Below the pieces are notes generated by a model, which saw nothing but the letters and a program-made list of their open reading frames with translations, had not been told where the DNA came from and ran no database searches. The translations under genes were made by a program, and so were the position numbers. From Rhodobiaceae bacterium (lineage in GTDB: Bacteria; Pseudomonadota; Alphaproteobacteria; Puniceispirillales; Puniceispirillaceae), in the NCBI GenBank assembly GCA_018624035.1, contig JAAZUU010000003.1:1-45017 (forward strand): a stretch of 45,017 nucleotides of DNA. Reading direction: 5' to 3'. Below are positions 15,863 through 24,334 of the stretch, piece after piece. Position 1 is the stretch's first letter. Each line of letters begins with the position of its first letter.

Positions 15863-17449
15863 TCAAAGCGTACCCATGATTCGCTTGCGTATGTTTTCAT
15901 TAAGCAGCGCCGAGGCGATGATCACGAGACCAAGGAAGACGCGGTAGAACGACCCGTCGATCCCCGGGATATAGAAGAAGGCTTCCTTCGCGATGCCAAA
16001 GATGAAGGCCCCGACGATAATCCCCATCACCGTGCCGAAACCGCCGGTCATCACGATGCCGCCGATGACGGCCGCGGCGATGGCCTCGAGTTCCTTGAGG
16101 TTGCCCTTCGCGGCATCGGCTGTGTTCACCTCGAACACCTGGCAGGTGGCAAAAATAGTGGCGCAGAAAGCCGAAAAGACAAAAAGCGATACCTTCACCC
16201 TGTCGGTCGGCACACCGTTCGCCTTTGCCGCCTGCAGATTGCCACCGGTGGAGTAGATCCAGTTGCCAGCCTGAGTGCGGCTGAGAACGACGTAGCAAAT
16301 CAACGCCAGGATCAGCCAGATCATGACGCAGGAATACAGCCCCGGCGCGAACTGGTTGCCGAAATTGTTGGTGTTCCAGTCAACCGGAAAATACAGGAAA
16401 TCAAAAATCGGCTCGAGGATGTCGCCACCAAAGAAATTCGCGACGGGCTGAGCTGACGGAATGCTGTCGATATAGGTCCGCACCACATCAAGATCGGTGA
16501 CTGTCCTGGGCGTCACAGGGGTGACAGTGAAGGTCTCGATCTTTTCCCGGATCGTCGCCACCATTGTCTCGTTGCCGGACTCAATGGCGTTTTCCAGTGC
16601 CCGCTCCAGCGGCTTGACACCCTTGGCGGCCATGATTTCGGTCTTCGCGTCAGCGACGCGCTGATAGGTATATGCCAATCGTTCGGTGATGCTGGCGACG
16701 GTATCCGCCGGCACCGTCTGCAGGATCGCCTGCAAATCGGCCTCGGGGAGCGCCTTTGCCGCCTCACGTTCAATTTCGCCATGCCCGGGAACATTGATGA
16801 TGTTCTTCATGTCGGGCAATTCGGTCACCGTCGTCGCGCCCTTGGTCTGGTCGGGACGGTGATTGAAAGCGCGAAGCGATACCTCGGTCAAGCCACGCAG
16901 GAAGAACAGGCCGCCAAGCGTCACGATAAAGGATGGCAGGCCCGAGCGCACGACGATGTAGCCCTGAAGCCAGCCAAAGAACAGCGTGAAACACATCGTG
17001 ATCAGGATCGCGCCGATGGGCGATACATTCTCGATGTAGATCAGCGTGAAAAATTCAATGTGAACCCCGCCCTCGAACGAAATGTACGGGATGACGATAG
17101 CAAATCCCCATCGGAGCACCATCGCCATGCAGGCACCGGCAAAGCCTATCATGGAGCCGATCGACAGGTCGAATTCCCCGGCGATGATCAACAGTCCGGC
17201 GCCAAGCGCGATGATCCCGAGCTGCGCGATCACCCGCAGATTGTTGCGGATGCCAAGGGCGTTGAAGCCCTCGCCGGCAAAGGGATTGAGCGAGAATTCA
17301 CCGGCCGGGATCGAGAAATATCCCAGCATGCCGAAAAGAAGCAGCATCACGCCGATCGGGCCGATTTCCGGCCGTGCCAGAAGCGATTTCAGCCATCCCT
17401 TGGATGCTAGACGGTCGGATTCCTGCCTTGAGCTTGCGGTCTGGTTCAT
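15863..17449 (-). CDS. Sugar ABC transporter permease with a large soluble insertion
   Basis: A permease of the RbsC/BPD_transp_2 family, 528 residues against about 320-350 usual. The family core is clear: ALGAGLLIIAGEFDLSIGSMIG (about 81-102), LPSFIVTLGGLFFLRG (171-186), NLQAAKANGVPTDRVK (404-419, the ATPase-contact loop) and AIAAAVIGGIVMTGGFGTVMG (456-476). Between the helix ending near 195 and the one beginning near 370 lies a hydrophilic stretch of roughly 150 residues, rich in Ala, Glu and Lys and probably helical. The ATG at 17449 is chosen over an upstream in-frame start that would lie in the terminator hairpin. GGA just after the hairpin's U-tract is the only visible ribosome-binding site. 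Confidence 0.86.
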   Translation of the reverse strand: MNQTASSRQESDRLASKGWLKSLLARPEIGPIGVMLLLFGMLGYFSIPAGEFSLNPFAGEGFNALGIRNNLRVIAQLGIIALGAGLLIIAGEFDLSIGSMIGFAGACMAMVLRWGFAIVIPYISFEGGVHIEFFTLIYIENVSPIGAILITMCFTLFFGWLQGYIVVRSGLPSFIVTLGGLFFLRGLTEVSLRAFNHRPDQTKGATTVTELPDMKNIINVPGHGEIEREAAKALPEADLQAILQTVPADTVASITERLAYTYQRVADAKTEIMAAKGVKPLERALENAIESGNETMVATIREKIETFTVTPVTPRTVTDLDVVRTYIDSIPSAQPVANFFGGDILEPIFDFLYFPVDWNTNNFGNQFAPGLYSCVMIWLILALICYVVLSRTQAGNWIYSTGGNLQAAKANGVPTDRVKVSLFVFSAFCATIFATCQVFEVNTADAAKGNLKELEAIAAAVIGGIVMTGGFGTVMGIIVGAFIFGIAKEAFFYIPGIDGSFYRVFLGLVIIASALLNENIRKRIMGTL

Positions 17450-17458
17450 GTCTAAATC

Positions 17459-17491
17459 CAAAAAAGTGGGCAGCACTGATGCTACCCACTT
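17459..17491 (-). terminator. Intra-operon rho-independent terminator/attenuator after the binding-protein gene
   Basis: Reading the - strand: AAGTGGGTAGC, loop ATCAGT, GCTGCCCACTT, then a run of T (six in all, two shared with the stem). The stem is 11 pairs including one G-U. It begins about 15 bases after the binding-protein stop and ends about 10 bases before the permease start. This layout lets most transcripts stop after the abundant binding protein while some read through into permease, ATPase and catabolic genes. Confidence 0.8.
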
Positions 17492-17506
17492 CCATGTTTG
17501 ATGTGA

Positions 17507-18412
17507 TTACCGGTCGACGCCTGCGAGCGAAGCAACCGAAGATGCATTCGACTTGTCAACAAAGCCGGGGCCCGACGGGATGTTTGCACCCGGAAGCAGG
17601 CCAGCGCCATTGTTGTACAGGTGCAGAACGATCACAGGCATGTAGCCCTGCAGACGCTGCTGCTGGTCGATCGTGTACTGAACCTTGCCAGCGTTGATCA
17701 TGTCCATGACCGGCGGGCTGAGGTCGAAGCAGGAGTGGTGAACGGTCATGCCAAGCTCGTCGATGGCCTGCTGCACACCGGCGCAGACATGCGGGCCGAC
17801 AGACAGAACAGCGTCGATGTCAGGGTTTGCCTGAAGACCGGCAGCCGCACGGGTCGGGATGGTGGCCGGATCGTTCGAGCTGTCAACCAGCTTGATCGGA
17901 ACCGACTCGCCATAACCGTTACAACGGTCGTTCAGCGCGGTGTTGTAGGCTTCCTGAATGAAACAGACGCCCTTTGTGGCACCTTCTGCCTTGGCGCGGG
18001 CACCGGCAGCCTGACCAGCCAGGAACTCAGGCTGACCGACGTGCATCAGGGCACCGACATCCTTCGACGACTCGAGACCCGAGTTCATCGTGATGACAGG
18101 AATACCAGCAGCGACGGCATCCTTGATAGCCTGACCCAGAGCGTCCGGATCCGGCAGTGAGACAACCATGCCGTCAGGCTGGGTCGCGGCGGCAGCGGCG
18201 ATCGATTTGGCCATGTCACCCATGTCACCAGACGGGGTGAAGATGTATTCAAAGTCAGCGCCAACAGCACGAGCGGCATCCTCGCCACCCTTCTGCACTA
18301 CAGGCCAGAACGGGTCTTTACCTTCACCATGTGTAACCATCACATAGCGTTCTGCCTGAGCGGCGCCCGAAAACAGCACGGCCGCAGACAGCGCAAGAAG
18401 CAACTTCTTCAT
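17507..18412 (-). CDS. Periplasmic sugar-binding protein (Peripla_BP_4 family)
   Basis: A 301-residue substrate-binding protein for the adjoining ABC importer. Residues 1-20 form a Sec signal peptide (MKKLLLALSAAVLFSGAAQA) with probable cleavage before ERYVM. The mature part follows the ribose/galactose-binding fold: PFWPVVQKGGEDAA, PDGMVVSLPDPDALG, IPVITMNSG, and a C-terminal DLSPPVMDMINAGKVQYTIDQQQ hinge region. The ATG at 18412 follows GGAGGA closely. It heads the - strand inositol operon, so inositol is the most likely ligand, but the xylose isomerase across the divergent promoter leaves a pentose possible. Confidence 0.88.
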   Translation of the reverse strand: MKKLLLALSAAVLFSGAAQAERYVMVTHGEGKDPFWPVVQKGGEDAARAVGADFEYIFTPSGDMGDMAKSIAAAAATQPDGMVVSLPDPDALGQAIKDAVAAGIPVITMNSGLESSKDVGALMHVGQPEFLAGQAAGARAKAEGATKGVCFIQEAYNTALNDRCNGYGESVPIKLVDSSNDPATIPTRAAAGLQANPDIDAVLSVGPHVCAGVQQAIDELGMTVHHSCFDLSPPVMDMINAGKVQYTIDQQQRLQGYMPVIVLHLYNNGAGLLPGANIPSGPGFVDKSNASSVASLAGVDR

Positions 18413-18651
18413 TGTGTCCTCCAAAGGTTTATCGGGGGCACGTTTCGATGCTTGTGAATTGAATGGCCCCCGCGCGCGACTCTAGATAGGTGGGGCCGCT
18501 TGTAAAGGGCCAATTTGGAAAAAATATTTCAAAATCCCGATTTCGTGATTTTTAATCTTGCTTCAACACGTCGCATGCGCGACCAAATCTTTCGTTTAAT
18601 GTCACGCGAAACATCAGGCCGGCATCCTCGGCCATATATCTGGAGATCTTG
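18413..18651. promoter_or_regulatory. Divergent promoter region between the inositol operon and the Idh-SDR-xylA genes
   Basis: These 239 bases separate two start codons facing away from each other and hold no plausible gene. The centre (about 18510-18565) is A/T-rich within a G/C-rich setting. It contains a candidate operator at 18517-18530 and an inverted pair GGCCCC (18465-18470) / GGGGCC (18492-18497) in the leader on the binding-protein side. I could not place convincing -35/-10 pairs for either direction. Confidence 0.65.
18517..18530. promoter_or_regulatory. Candidate IolR operator, GGAA-N6-TTTC
   Basis: The sequence GGAAAAAATATTTC matches in seven of eight fixed positions the GGAA-N6-TTCC element reported for the RpiR-type IolR of Sinorhizobium meliloti (from memory). 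It sits mid-way in the divergent region and the regulator gene is in the downstream operon. Binding is inferred only. Confidence 0.4.
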
Positions 18652-19776
18652 ATGAAGGAAATCGGCATCGGTGTCATCGGCACAGGCTTCATGGGTAAGG
18701 CGCATTCCATTGCATACAGCGCATCTGCCTCGGTTTTCGGGACCGGTCTGAGGCCGCGTCTGGAGATTGTTTGCGACCTCAGTCCGGAGAGGGCATCACA
18801 GCGCGCGACCGACCTTGGATTCAGCAGATATACGGATGACTGGCGGGCGGTCGTCAGTGACCCGGCGGTCGAACTGATTTCGGTCTGCACACCGAATGAT
18901 ACCCATGCCGAGATCTCGATCGCGGCGCTTCAGGCGGGGAAACATGTCTGGTGCGAGAAGCCGATGTCGACGGCTATTGGCGATTCGCAGGCGATGACGG
19001 ATGCTGCTGCTGGCAGCACGGGCAAGACGATCATCGGCTATAATTACACCAAGAACCCGGCTGTCACACATGCCCGCCGCCTGATCGAGAGCGGTGCTAT
19101 CGGGCGTGTGGCGGCATTCTTCTGCCGTTATGACGTCGACAATGAAGCGGACGAAATGCGCCCCTGGTCCTGGCGCATGTCGCGCGACCAGTCGGGAACC
19201 GGCGCGAATGGCGATGTGCTGAGCCATGTCATCAGCGTTGCGCATTACCTGACCGGTTCGACCATCAAACGCGTTGTCGGCGATATCGCGATTATCCACA
19301 AGGAACGCGACGACCCGAAACAGGCCGGCAGCCGCAAGGAGGTCGACAATGACGACATGGTCGCCGCGCTTGTCCAGTTCGAGAATGGCGTTCACGGCCA
19401 TATCGGGGCCAGCCGTGTCACCTGGGGCTATAAATGCGGCCTCCGCTGGGAGGTGCATGGCACCAAGGGAACCATTATTTTTGAACAGGAACGACTGAAC
19501 GAGTTGCGCCTGTTCACCCCGCAGGATGATCCGGCCACCGACGGGTTCCGCACCATTCTGACCGGGCCCCAACACCCGCCCTATGAGGCATTCCTGCCGA
19601 ATGGCGGACACAGCCTTGGCTATATGGATGTGAAGATCTGCGAGCTTCATGAACTTCTCGAGGCCATCAGGGGCGACGGGGGCGTCTGGCCGTCCTTCGC
19701 CGACGGTCTGGTGATCGAAAAAGTGATGGACGCGGTCGACCGGTCCTCGCTCAGCGGCAGCTGGGAAGATGTGTGA
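18652..19776 (+). CDS. Gfo/Idh/MocA-family sugar or inositol dehydrogenase
   Basis: A 374-residue NAD(P)-dependent dehydrogenase. The Rossmann motif GTGFMGKAHS begins at residue 10, the EKP motif places the catalytic lysine at 103 (WCEKPM), and GANGDVLSHVISVAHYL supplies the Asp188/His192 pair. The family oxidises a ring or C1 hydroxyl of sugars or inositols. ATG at 18652 follows GGAG; the upstream TTG in the same frame is less likely. It is the first gene of the + strand set, overlaps the start region of the next open frame, and faces the inositol operon. Substrates such as scyllo- or chiro-inositol, or an aldose, are all possible. Confidence 0.83.
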   Translation: MKEIGIGVIGTGFMGKAHSIAYSASASVFGTGLRPRLEIVCDLSPERASQRATDLGFSRYTDDWRAVVSDPAVELISVCTPNDTHAEISIAALQAGKHVWCEKPMSTAIGDSQAMTDAAAGSTGKTIIGYNYTKNPAVTHARRLIESGAIGRVAAFFCRYDVDNEADEMRPWSWRMSRDQSGTGANGDVLSHVISVAHYLTGSTIKRVVGDIAIIHKERDDPKQAGSRKEVDNDDMVAALVQFENGVHGHIGASRVTWGYKCGLRWEVHGTKGTIIFEQERLNELRLFTPQDDPATDGFRTILTGPQHPPYEAFLPNGGHSLGYMDVKICELHELLEAIRGDGGVWPSFADGLVIEKVMDAVDRSSLSGSWEDV

Positions 19777-19817
19777 TCATCCTTCATAAGGGGACGGATC
19801 GTAAAGGGAGACACTCC

Positions 19818-20600
19818 ATGGTCGATAACAGCACTTCCAGCGTTATCATCTCCGGCGGCACGCAGGGCCTTGGCATGGCAGTCGCCAAAACTCTGATCGC
19901 ACAGGGATGCAAGCGCCTGACGATCACCGGCCGCGACATTGCCAAAGGAGAGGCGGCAGCGGCGCGGCTTGCGACAAATGGCGTCGACTGCCTGTTCGTC
20001 GCCTGTGATGTTGCCAGAATCGAGGACTGCCAGGCTGTCATTGAACAGGTGCTGGCGCATCACGGTTTCGTCAATGGTCTTGTCAACTGCGCCGCCGACA
20101 CCTCGCGTGGTAGTCTGGTGGACACCTCGCCGGAGCTGTGGGCCCGCCATATGGACACCAATCTGCGCGGGCCGTTCCTTCTGATGCAGGGTGTGGTGCG
20201 GCACCTTCTGGAGACCGGCAAGCCGGGCTCCATCGTCAACATCCTGTCGACCTCGGCGCATGTGGGGCAGAGTTTCCTGACTCCCTATGCGACCTCCAAG
20301 GGCGGGCTGCAGACGCTGACCCTGAACACCGCCAATGCCTACCGGGCAAACCTGATCCGCTGCAACGCTGTGGCGCCGGGATGGATGGACACGCCCGGAG
20401 AGGATGTGGTGCAGAAAAAATTTCACGATGCGCCGGATGACTGGCTGGAACAGGCAGAGGCGGGGCTGCCGATGAGCCAGCTTGTCAAAACCGATCAGAT
20501 CGCGCCGCTGATCGCCTATCTTGTCAGCCCGGATTCCGGCATCATCACCGGCGCGGTGATCAATTACGACCAGCAGGTCATCGGCGCGGTTCCCGAATAG
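19818..20600 (+). CDS. Short-chain dehydrogenase/reductase
   Basis: A 260-residue classical SDR. The cofactor motif is GGTQGLG (13-19), the structural motif is NCAA at 90-93, and the catalytic Ser and Tyr-x3-Lys are in ILSTSAHVG and YATSK (Tyr157, Lys161). AAGGGAGA six bases before the ATG at 19818 fixes the start; the open frame continues to a GTG at 19773 that overlaps the previous stop. It probably works on a polyol or keto-sugar made or used by its neighbours. The absence of an acidic residue after the second strand cannot be judged by eye, so the NAD/NADP choice stays open. Confidence 0.85.
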   Translation: MVDNSTSSVIISGGTQGLGMAVAKTLIAQGCKRLTITGRDIAKGEAAAARLATNGVDCLFVACDVARIEDCQAVIEQVLAHHGFVNGLVNCAADTSRGSLVDTSPELWARHMDTNLRGPFLLMQGVVRHLLETGKPGSIVNILSTSAHVGQSFLTPYATSKGGLQTLTLNTANAYRANLIRCNAVAPGWMDTPGEDVVQKKFHDAPDDWLEQAEAGLPMSQLVKTDQIAPLIAYLVSPDSGIITGAVINYDQQVIGAVPE

Positions 20601-20662
20601 GGCAAAGCACCTTTACGCAATGCTGCATGGAAGCAGCCGCAGAAACATGGAGGGCGAGACCA

Positions 20663-21973
20663 ATGACAGATTCCTATTTCAAGCTTGAGTCCCCGATCAC
20701 GTTCAAGGGTGAGGCCGGCGACGGCATCCTGTCATACCGGCATTACGACCCCGATGAGGTGGTGATGGGCAAGAGGATGGAGGATCACCTCCGCTTTGCC
20801 GTCTGTTACTGGCATAATTTTGTCTGGCCGGGGACCGACCCTTTCGGCGGTCAGACCTTCGAGCGGCCCTGGTTTGGCGACGACATGGCGGCGGCTCGCC
20901 ACAAGGCCGATGTCGCGTTCGAGATGTTCAGCGCGCTTGGTGTTCCCTATTTCTGTTTTCATGATTTCGACGTTCGACCGGAGGGGGCAAGCTTTGCCGA
21001 AAGCCGCCGCAACCTTGAGGAGATCACCGATTACTTCTCCAAGAAGATGGAACAGACCGGCCTCAAGCTGTTATGGGGTACGGCCAATCTGTTCAGCCAT
21101 CGCCGCTTCATGGCAGGTGCTGCCACCAACCCAGACCCGGATGTGGTGGCCTATTCTGCCGCGACGGTGAAAAGCTGCATTGACGCCACGCATCGTCTTG
21201 GTGGCGAGAACTATGTCCTGTGGGGTGGCCGTGAGGGCTATGAAACGCTGCTGAACACCCGCATCGGTCAGGAAATGGACCAGCTTGGCAGATTTCTGAA
21301 CATGGTTGTCGAATACAAGCACAGGATCGGTTTCACCGGCACGATCCTGATCGAGCCAAAACCGCAGGAGCCGACAAAACATCAATATGATCACGACGTC
21401 GCGACGGTATACGGCTTCCTGAAACGCTACGGTCTGGAAGATGAGGTCAGGGTCAATATCGAGCAGGGCCATGCCATTCTTGCCGGGCATTCCTTTGAAC
21501 ATGAACTGGCGCTGGCGTATGACCTCGGCATTTTCGGATCAATCGACATGAACCGGAATGACTATCAGTCAGGCTGGGACACCGACCAGTTTCCGAACGA
21601 TGTCGCCGAGGTCGCGCTTGCCTATTACCAGATCTTGAAAGGCGGCGGCTTCAGCACCGGCGGCACGAATTTCGACGCCAAGCTGCGGCGCCAGTCGATC
21701 GACCCTCAGGATCTGCTGGCGGCACATGTCGGTGGCATGGATGTCTGCGCCCGCGCCCTGAAGGCGGCGGCGGCAATGCTGGAAGACGGCACGCTGGAGG
21801 CGGCGCTGGACGAGCGCTATGCAGGCTGGAAATCGGGCCTCGGGATGGATATTCTGAACGGGACGCATGATCTGGAGAGTCTTGCCGCACATGTCCAGGA
21901 CACTGGGCTGAAGCCGCAGCCGGTGTCGGGCCGTCAGGAAATCCTCGAGGCTGTCATCAACCGGTTTGTGTGA
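20663..21973 (+). CDS. xylA: Xylose isomerase
   Basis: A 436-residue class II xylose isomerase that interconverts D-xylose and D-xylulose. Catalytic and metal residues are in place: His100 and Asp103 in [15 protein letters not shown], the [13 protein letters not shown] metal block, NIEQGHA and [17 protein letters not shown]. The ATG at 20663 follows GGAGGGCGAG and gives the family length; 12 extra codons upstream are unnecessary. It is the last gene of the + strand set and converges on galE. No xylulokinase gene is in the window, so xylulose must be phosphorylated by a product encoded elsewhere, or the enzyme serves another aldose. Confidence 0.93.
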   Translation: MTDSYFKLESPITFKGEAGDGILSYRHYDPDEVVMGKRMEDHLRFAVCYWHNFVWPGTDPFGGQTFERPWFGDDMAAARHKADVAFEMFSALGVPYFCFHDFDVRPEGASFAESRRNLEEITDYFSKKMEQTGLKLLWGTANLFSHRRFMAGAATNPDPDVVAYSAATVKSCIDATHRLGGENYVLWGGREGYETLLNTRIGQEMDQLGRFLNMVVEYKHRIGFTGTILIEPKPQEPTKHQYDHDVATVYGFLKRYGLEDEVRVNIEQGHAILAGHSFEHELALAYDLGIFGSIDMNRNDYQSGWDTDQFPNDVAEVALAYYQILKGGGFSTGGTNFDAKLRRQSIDPQDLLAAHVGGMDVCARALKAAAAMLEDGTLEAALDERYAGWKSGLGMDILNGTHDLESLAAHVQDTGLKPQPVSGRQEILEAVINRFV

Positions 21974-21985
21974 TTTCATTCGGCC

Positions 21986-22999
21986 TTAACCGTCGAAACC
22001 GCGCGGATATCTTGACCGCCACCGCCAGACATCGGCGCACATAGCCTCCAGCGTCCTGTCCGCTTTCCAGGCCAACACATCATTGGCCTTTGATGAGTTT
22101 GCCACGCTCTCTGAAACGTCACCATCCCTGCGGGGTTTAATTACATAGCTGATCGACTGGTTGCTTGCCCGGCTGAAGGCCTTGACAACCTCCAGAACCG
22201 AGCTGCCCTCACCCGCACCGAGATTGAATGTCTCAACGCCCTGATTACCTTCAAGGAAGGCCATGGCGGCGATATGGCCATCGGCAAGGTCGGTGATATG
22301 GATGTAATCCCTGACGCCTGTGCCATCCCTTGTGTCATAATCATTGCCAAAGATCGAAAGCTCTGTGCGCATGCCTGTTGCGACATCGGCGATATAGGGC
22401 ACCAGATTGTTCGGAATGCCTTTCGGGTCCTCGCCGATCTCCCCGGACTCGTGTGCCCCAACCGGGTTGAAATAGCGCAGCAACGCAGCGGAGCGCCCCG
22501 GGTCCGTCGCCGCCCAGTCGGTGATGATATCCTCGATCATCGCCTTGGTGCGTCCATAGACATTGACCGGCGCCACCGGATGAGCCTCGTCATAGGGAAG
22601 GTAACGCGGCGTGCCATAAACGGTGGCGGAGGAGGAGAAGATAATGCGCTGGCAGCCTGCCTGATCCATGGCCTCTAGAAGGCTGATAGATCCCTCGACA
22701 TTTGTCCGGTAATAACGCAGCGGCTGTTCCTGCGATTCTCCGACAGCCTTCAGCCCGGCGCAGTGAATGACAATATCTGGCCTGAAGGACGACAACGCCT
22801 CTGAAAGCACCCCAGAATTACAGATGTCTTGGTCCAGAACCTCGAATGACGAGCGGGTTATGATGCGAACCTGGTCAAGAGATTTTGGTGAGCTGTTGGC
22901 AAAATTGTCCACAACGAGGACATCATGGCCATCTTCTAACAGCCCAACGAGGATATGACTGCCGATATAACCCGCGCCGCCGGTAAGGCATACACGCAT
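21986..22999 (-). CDS. galE: UDP-glucose 4-epimerase
   Basis: A 337-residue extended SDR that interconverts UDP-glucose and UDP-galactose (or the N-acetyl forms). It has GGAGYIGSH at the N-terminus, the catalytic SSSATVYG and YGRTK, and the galE-type LRYFNPVGAHESGEIGEDP segment. The ATG at 22999 is chosen by alignment with the Rossmann strand (MRVCLTGGAGYIG). It lies 51 bases after the UDP-glucose dehydrogenase gene on the same strand, forming a small UDP-sugar pair between the catabolic and glycan regions. Confidence 0.92.
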   Translation of the reverse strand: MRVCLTGGAGYIGSHILVGLLEDGHDVLVVDNFANSSPKSLDQVRIITRSSFEVLDQDICNSGVLSEALSSFRPDIVIHCAGLKAVGESQEQPLRYYRTNVEGSISLLEAMDQAGCQRIIFSSSATVYGTPRYLPYDEAHPVAPVNVYGRTKAMIEDIITDWAATDPGRSAALLRYFNPVGAHESGEIGEDPKGIPNNLVPYIADVATGMRTELSIFGNDYDTRDGTGVRDYIHITDLADGHIAAMAFLEGNQGVETFNLGAGEGSSVLEVVKAFSRASNQSISYVIKPRRDGDVSESVANSSKANDVLAWKADRTLEAMCADVWRWRSRYPRGFDG

Positions 23000-23050
23000 T
23001 GACTGGCCCCCCTGCTTATTTGGCGCGACTGCGGACATCAAATCGAAATA

Positions 23051-24217
23051 TCAGTCGACGTTGAACAGATCCCGGCTGAACACCTTTTCCGACACATCGG
23101 CAAGTTCATCGGTAAGGCGATTAGCCAATATAACATCACTTTCCTGCTTCAGCGATGCCAGATCATCGGCGCGGGTCATGCCTTCGATCTCGGCATCCTC
23201 GGTCGTCGGTTCAAAGAATCTGACCGTGACGCCGCTGTCTTTAAGGCGCTTCACGATCCCGAAAACCGCCGAATGCCGGAAATTGTCAGACCCGCTCTTC
23301 ATGTTCAGGCGGTAGACGCCAACCACGCGTGGCGACGACGACAGAATCTGCCCCGCCAGAAAGTCCCAGCGCGCCGTGTTAGTGGCCACAACCGCCGAAA
23401 TGAGCGCCTGCGGAATGTTGTCGAAGTTCGCGACCATCTGCTTAGTGTCCTTGGGGAAGCAATAGCCGCCATAGCCAAAACTTGGGTTGTTGTAACCCTT
23501 ACCAATCCGCGGCTCCAGGCACACACCGTTGATGACATCACTGGTGGAAAGCCCGTGCGTCATGCAGAAACTGTCCAGCTCGTTGAAATAGCCAACCCGC
23601 ATCGCAAGGTATGTATTTGCGAACAGCTTGACAGCCTCGGCCTCTTTCGCGCCTGTCAACATGACCGGGCAGTCGTCTGTCCTGGCGCAGCTTGCCAGCA
23701 TTTCAGCGAATTGCCGACACCGATCGGTATCACCGCCAACAATGATGCGCGACGGATAGAGATTGTCATGAAGCGCCCGCCCCTCGCGAAGAAACTCTGG
23801 CGAGAAGAAGATATCCTGACAGTTCAGTTCTAGGCGCAGTTCCTCGATAAAGCCAATCGGGATGGTCGATTTTACGATGATCGTCGCCGCCGGGTTTGTA
23901 CCCCGCACCTTCTGCGCCACGGTGCGAACACTTGATGTATCAAACCTGTTCGTGGCGACGTCGTAGTCGGTTGGGGTTGCGATGACAACAAAGTCAGAGC
24001 CGACCACAGCCGCGTCAAAATCCGTCGTCGCCGTCATATCCAGCTTTTCACTTTCCAGAAAGGCGGTGATGTCGGGGTCATGAATGGGGGATGTGCCGGA
24101 CGCCACCAGATCGATCTTGTCAGAATCGATATCGACAGCACGCACCTTGAATTTCTGTGCCAGCAGAACGGACAGCGACAGGCCGACATAGCCAAGCCCG
24201 ATGATGGATACAGTCAT
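23051..24217 (-). CDS. ugd: UDP-glucose 6-dehydrogenase
   Basis: A 388-residue NAD-dependent dehydrogenase that oxidises UDP-glucose twice to UDP-glucuronate. GLGYVGLS (7-14) binds NAD, FSPEFLREG (138-146) is the central family motif, and GGYCFPKD holds the catalytic Cys253. The length equals that of short bacterial Ugd enzymes. The ATG at 24217 starts the Rossmann strand; 20 further codons in frame have no support. With galE it supplies UDP-glucuronate and UDP-galactose for surface polysaccharide. Confidence 0.92.
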   Translation of the reverse strand: MTVSIIGLGYVGLSLSVLLAQKFKVRAVDIDSDKIDLVASGTSPIHDPDITAFLESEKLDMTATTDFDAAVVGSDFVVIATPTDYDVATNRFDTSSVRTVAQKVRGTNPAATIIVKSTIPIGFIEELRLELNCQDIFFSPEFLREGRALHDNLYPSRIIVGGDTDRCRQFAEMLASCARTDDCPVMLTGAKEAEAVKLFANTYLAMRVGYFNELDSFCMTHGLSTSDVINGVCLEPRIGKGYNNPSFGYGGYCFPKDTKQMVANFDNIPQALISAVVATNTARWDFLAGQILSSSPRVVGVYRLNMKSGSDNFRHSAVFGIVKRLKDSGVTVRFFEPTTEDAEIEGMTRADDLASLKQESDVILANRLTDELADVSEKVFSRDLFNVD

Positions 24218-24334
24218 AAACGCCCATCCATTATTGCTATTGCGATATTTGTCACCAACAGAACCTCTGCCGAGCAATCTTTTGGCCTAGCGACTTTACA
24301 TTGCAGATATGTGAACCATGACGGGATCATCTGT

